This document shows positions 39,693 through 40,223 of a stretch of 40,223 bases of DNA, piece after piece. The translations under genes were made by a program, and so were the position numbers. Where the stretch lies: NCBI RefSeq assembly GCF_018531445.1, contig NZ_JAHDTH010000049.1, forward strand, positions 1 to 40,223, read 5' to 3'. Under the pieces are notes generated by a model. The model ran no database searches. It saw only the letters and a list, made by a program, of their open reading frames with translations, and had not been told where the DNA came from. This DNA is from Pseudonocardia lacus. Its GTDB lineage: Bacteria > Actinomycetota > Actinomycetes > Mycobacteriales > Pseudonocardiaceae. Position 1 is the first letter of the stretch. The number at the start of each line of letters is the position of its first letter.

Positions 39693-40223
39693 TCAGGGGG
39701 CGGCAGGTCCCGGAGCTGCCGGCGGGAGGTGATGCCCAGCTTGCGGAAGATGCTGCGCAGGTGCGCCTCGATCGTGCGCGGGCTCAGGAACAGCTGCGCC
39801 CCGACCTCCCGCGAGGTCGCCCCCGTCGCCACCAGGCGCGCGATCTGCAACTCCTGGGCGGTCAGCGCATCCGACGGCTGGGTCGACCGGCTGCGCGGGT
39901 GCTCGCCGGTGGCCCGCAGCTCGCGGGCGGCGCGCGCGGCGAATGCCTCCACGCCCATGTCCGACAGCATCTCGTGTGCGCTTCGGAGCTGTTCGCGGGC
40001 GGCCTGGCGCCGGCCCTGGCGGCGCAACCACTCGCCGTAGACGAGGTGCGTGCGGGCGAGGTAGCTGGCCATCCGGCAGGCCCGCAGCAGCTCGATCGCC
40101 TCGCGGTAGTGCTCCTCCGCGGTGGGTCCGGTGCTGACCAGCGCCCGCGAGCGCGCCGCCAGCCCGAGCGCCCATCGGGAGCCGCTGGCACGGGCCCGCA
40201 TGTCGAGCTGCTCCAGCGCGGTG
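39693..40223 (-). CDS. LuxR family regulator, C-terminal part, probable 1-base frameshift at its end
   Basis: The gene runs off the window. What is seen is a TPR-like helical region (EEHYREAIELLRACRMASYL and LVYGEWLRRQGRRQAAREQL), then the LuxR helix-turn-helix: LTAQELQIARLVATGATSRE, VGAQLFLSPRTIEAHLRSIF and RKLGITSRRQLRDL. Large ATPase-containing (LAL-type) regulators end this way. The frame then misses a stop: it reads RDLPPPDRSA and stays open to 38993, 680 bases antisense inside the MFS gene. One more C in the CCCCC run (39700-39696) would give RDLPPP and a TGA at 39695-39693, which I take as the true end. Confidence 0.85.
   Translation of the reverse strand, partial: HRAGAARHAGPCQRLPMGARAGGALAGAGQHRTHRGGALPRGDRAAAGLPDGQLPRPHAPRLRRVVAPPGPAPGRPRTAPKRTRDAVGHGRGGIRRARRPRAAGHRRAPAQPVDPAVGCADRPGVADRAPGGDGGDLAGGRGAAVPEPAHDRGAPAQHLPQAGHHLPPAAPGPAAP

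Overview
The window comes from a very GC-rich actinobacterium. GTG starts and 4-base start/stop overlaps (ATGA or GTGA) are common, and many families are typical of the phylum: DUF6325, DUF3159, DUF5996, deazaflavin-dependent reductase, MmyB-like XRE regulators and LuxR regulators of the large type. A Pseudonocardia-like member of the Pseudonocardiaceae fits best, but this is inferred from gene content and style. No rRNA, tRNA, CRISPR array, insertion sequence or phage gene was found.

Layout. 1-7.2 kb: the end of arginine deiminase, then a run of membrane/stress genes (DUF6325, SHOCT, small membrane protein, MscS channel), MarC, glutaminase, a DUF1269 protein and a large secreted or membrane-anchored alpha/beta hydrolase. 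7.3-16.6 kb: the clearest catabolic system. An IclR regulator is divergent from an operon for KduI, KduD, a four-gene ribose-type ABC importer, an aldehyde dehydrogenase and a 4-oxalocrotonate-tautomerase-like protein. It probably imports and degrades a uronate-derived sugar. 16.6-19.5 kb: an MBL hydrolase and an alpha/beta hydrolase divergent from an AraC regulator. 19.7-21.7 kb: an SDR and a deazaflavin-dependent reductase divergent from a TetR regulator, with a readable promoter and two inverted repeats between them. 21.8-28.8 kb: small redox enzymes (SDR, aldo/keto reductase, NmrA/QorB-like, F420-reductase-like) with regulators.

28.8-33.1 kb: a CPA1 antiporter, a small membrane protein, a stand-alone EctA-like acetyltransferase and a GbsR/MarR regulator coupled to a PPM-type methyltransferase. 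33.1-37.7 kb: a leftward group of DUF3159, an S9 peptidase, a flavodoxin-fold reductase and DUF5996. 37.7-40.2 kb: an intergenic region carrying three copies of a palindromic element, an MFS exporter, and the end of a LuxR regulator that seems to have lost its stop codon by a one-base change in a C run.

Two themes recur. One is small divergent modules, each an enzyme pair plus its own regulator, with visible inverted repeats in the shared promoter. The other is gene decay: remnants of a VOC protein, a PF04672-type methyltransferase, a SARP/BTAD regulator and a MerR regulator lie between intact genes. The strongest candidates for new biology are the Kdu/ABC/tautomerase operon, the 37.7-38.3 kb palindrome set, the GbsR-methyltransferase pair and a 31-residue hydrophobic peptide coupled to the MBL hydrolase.
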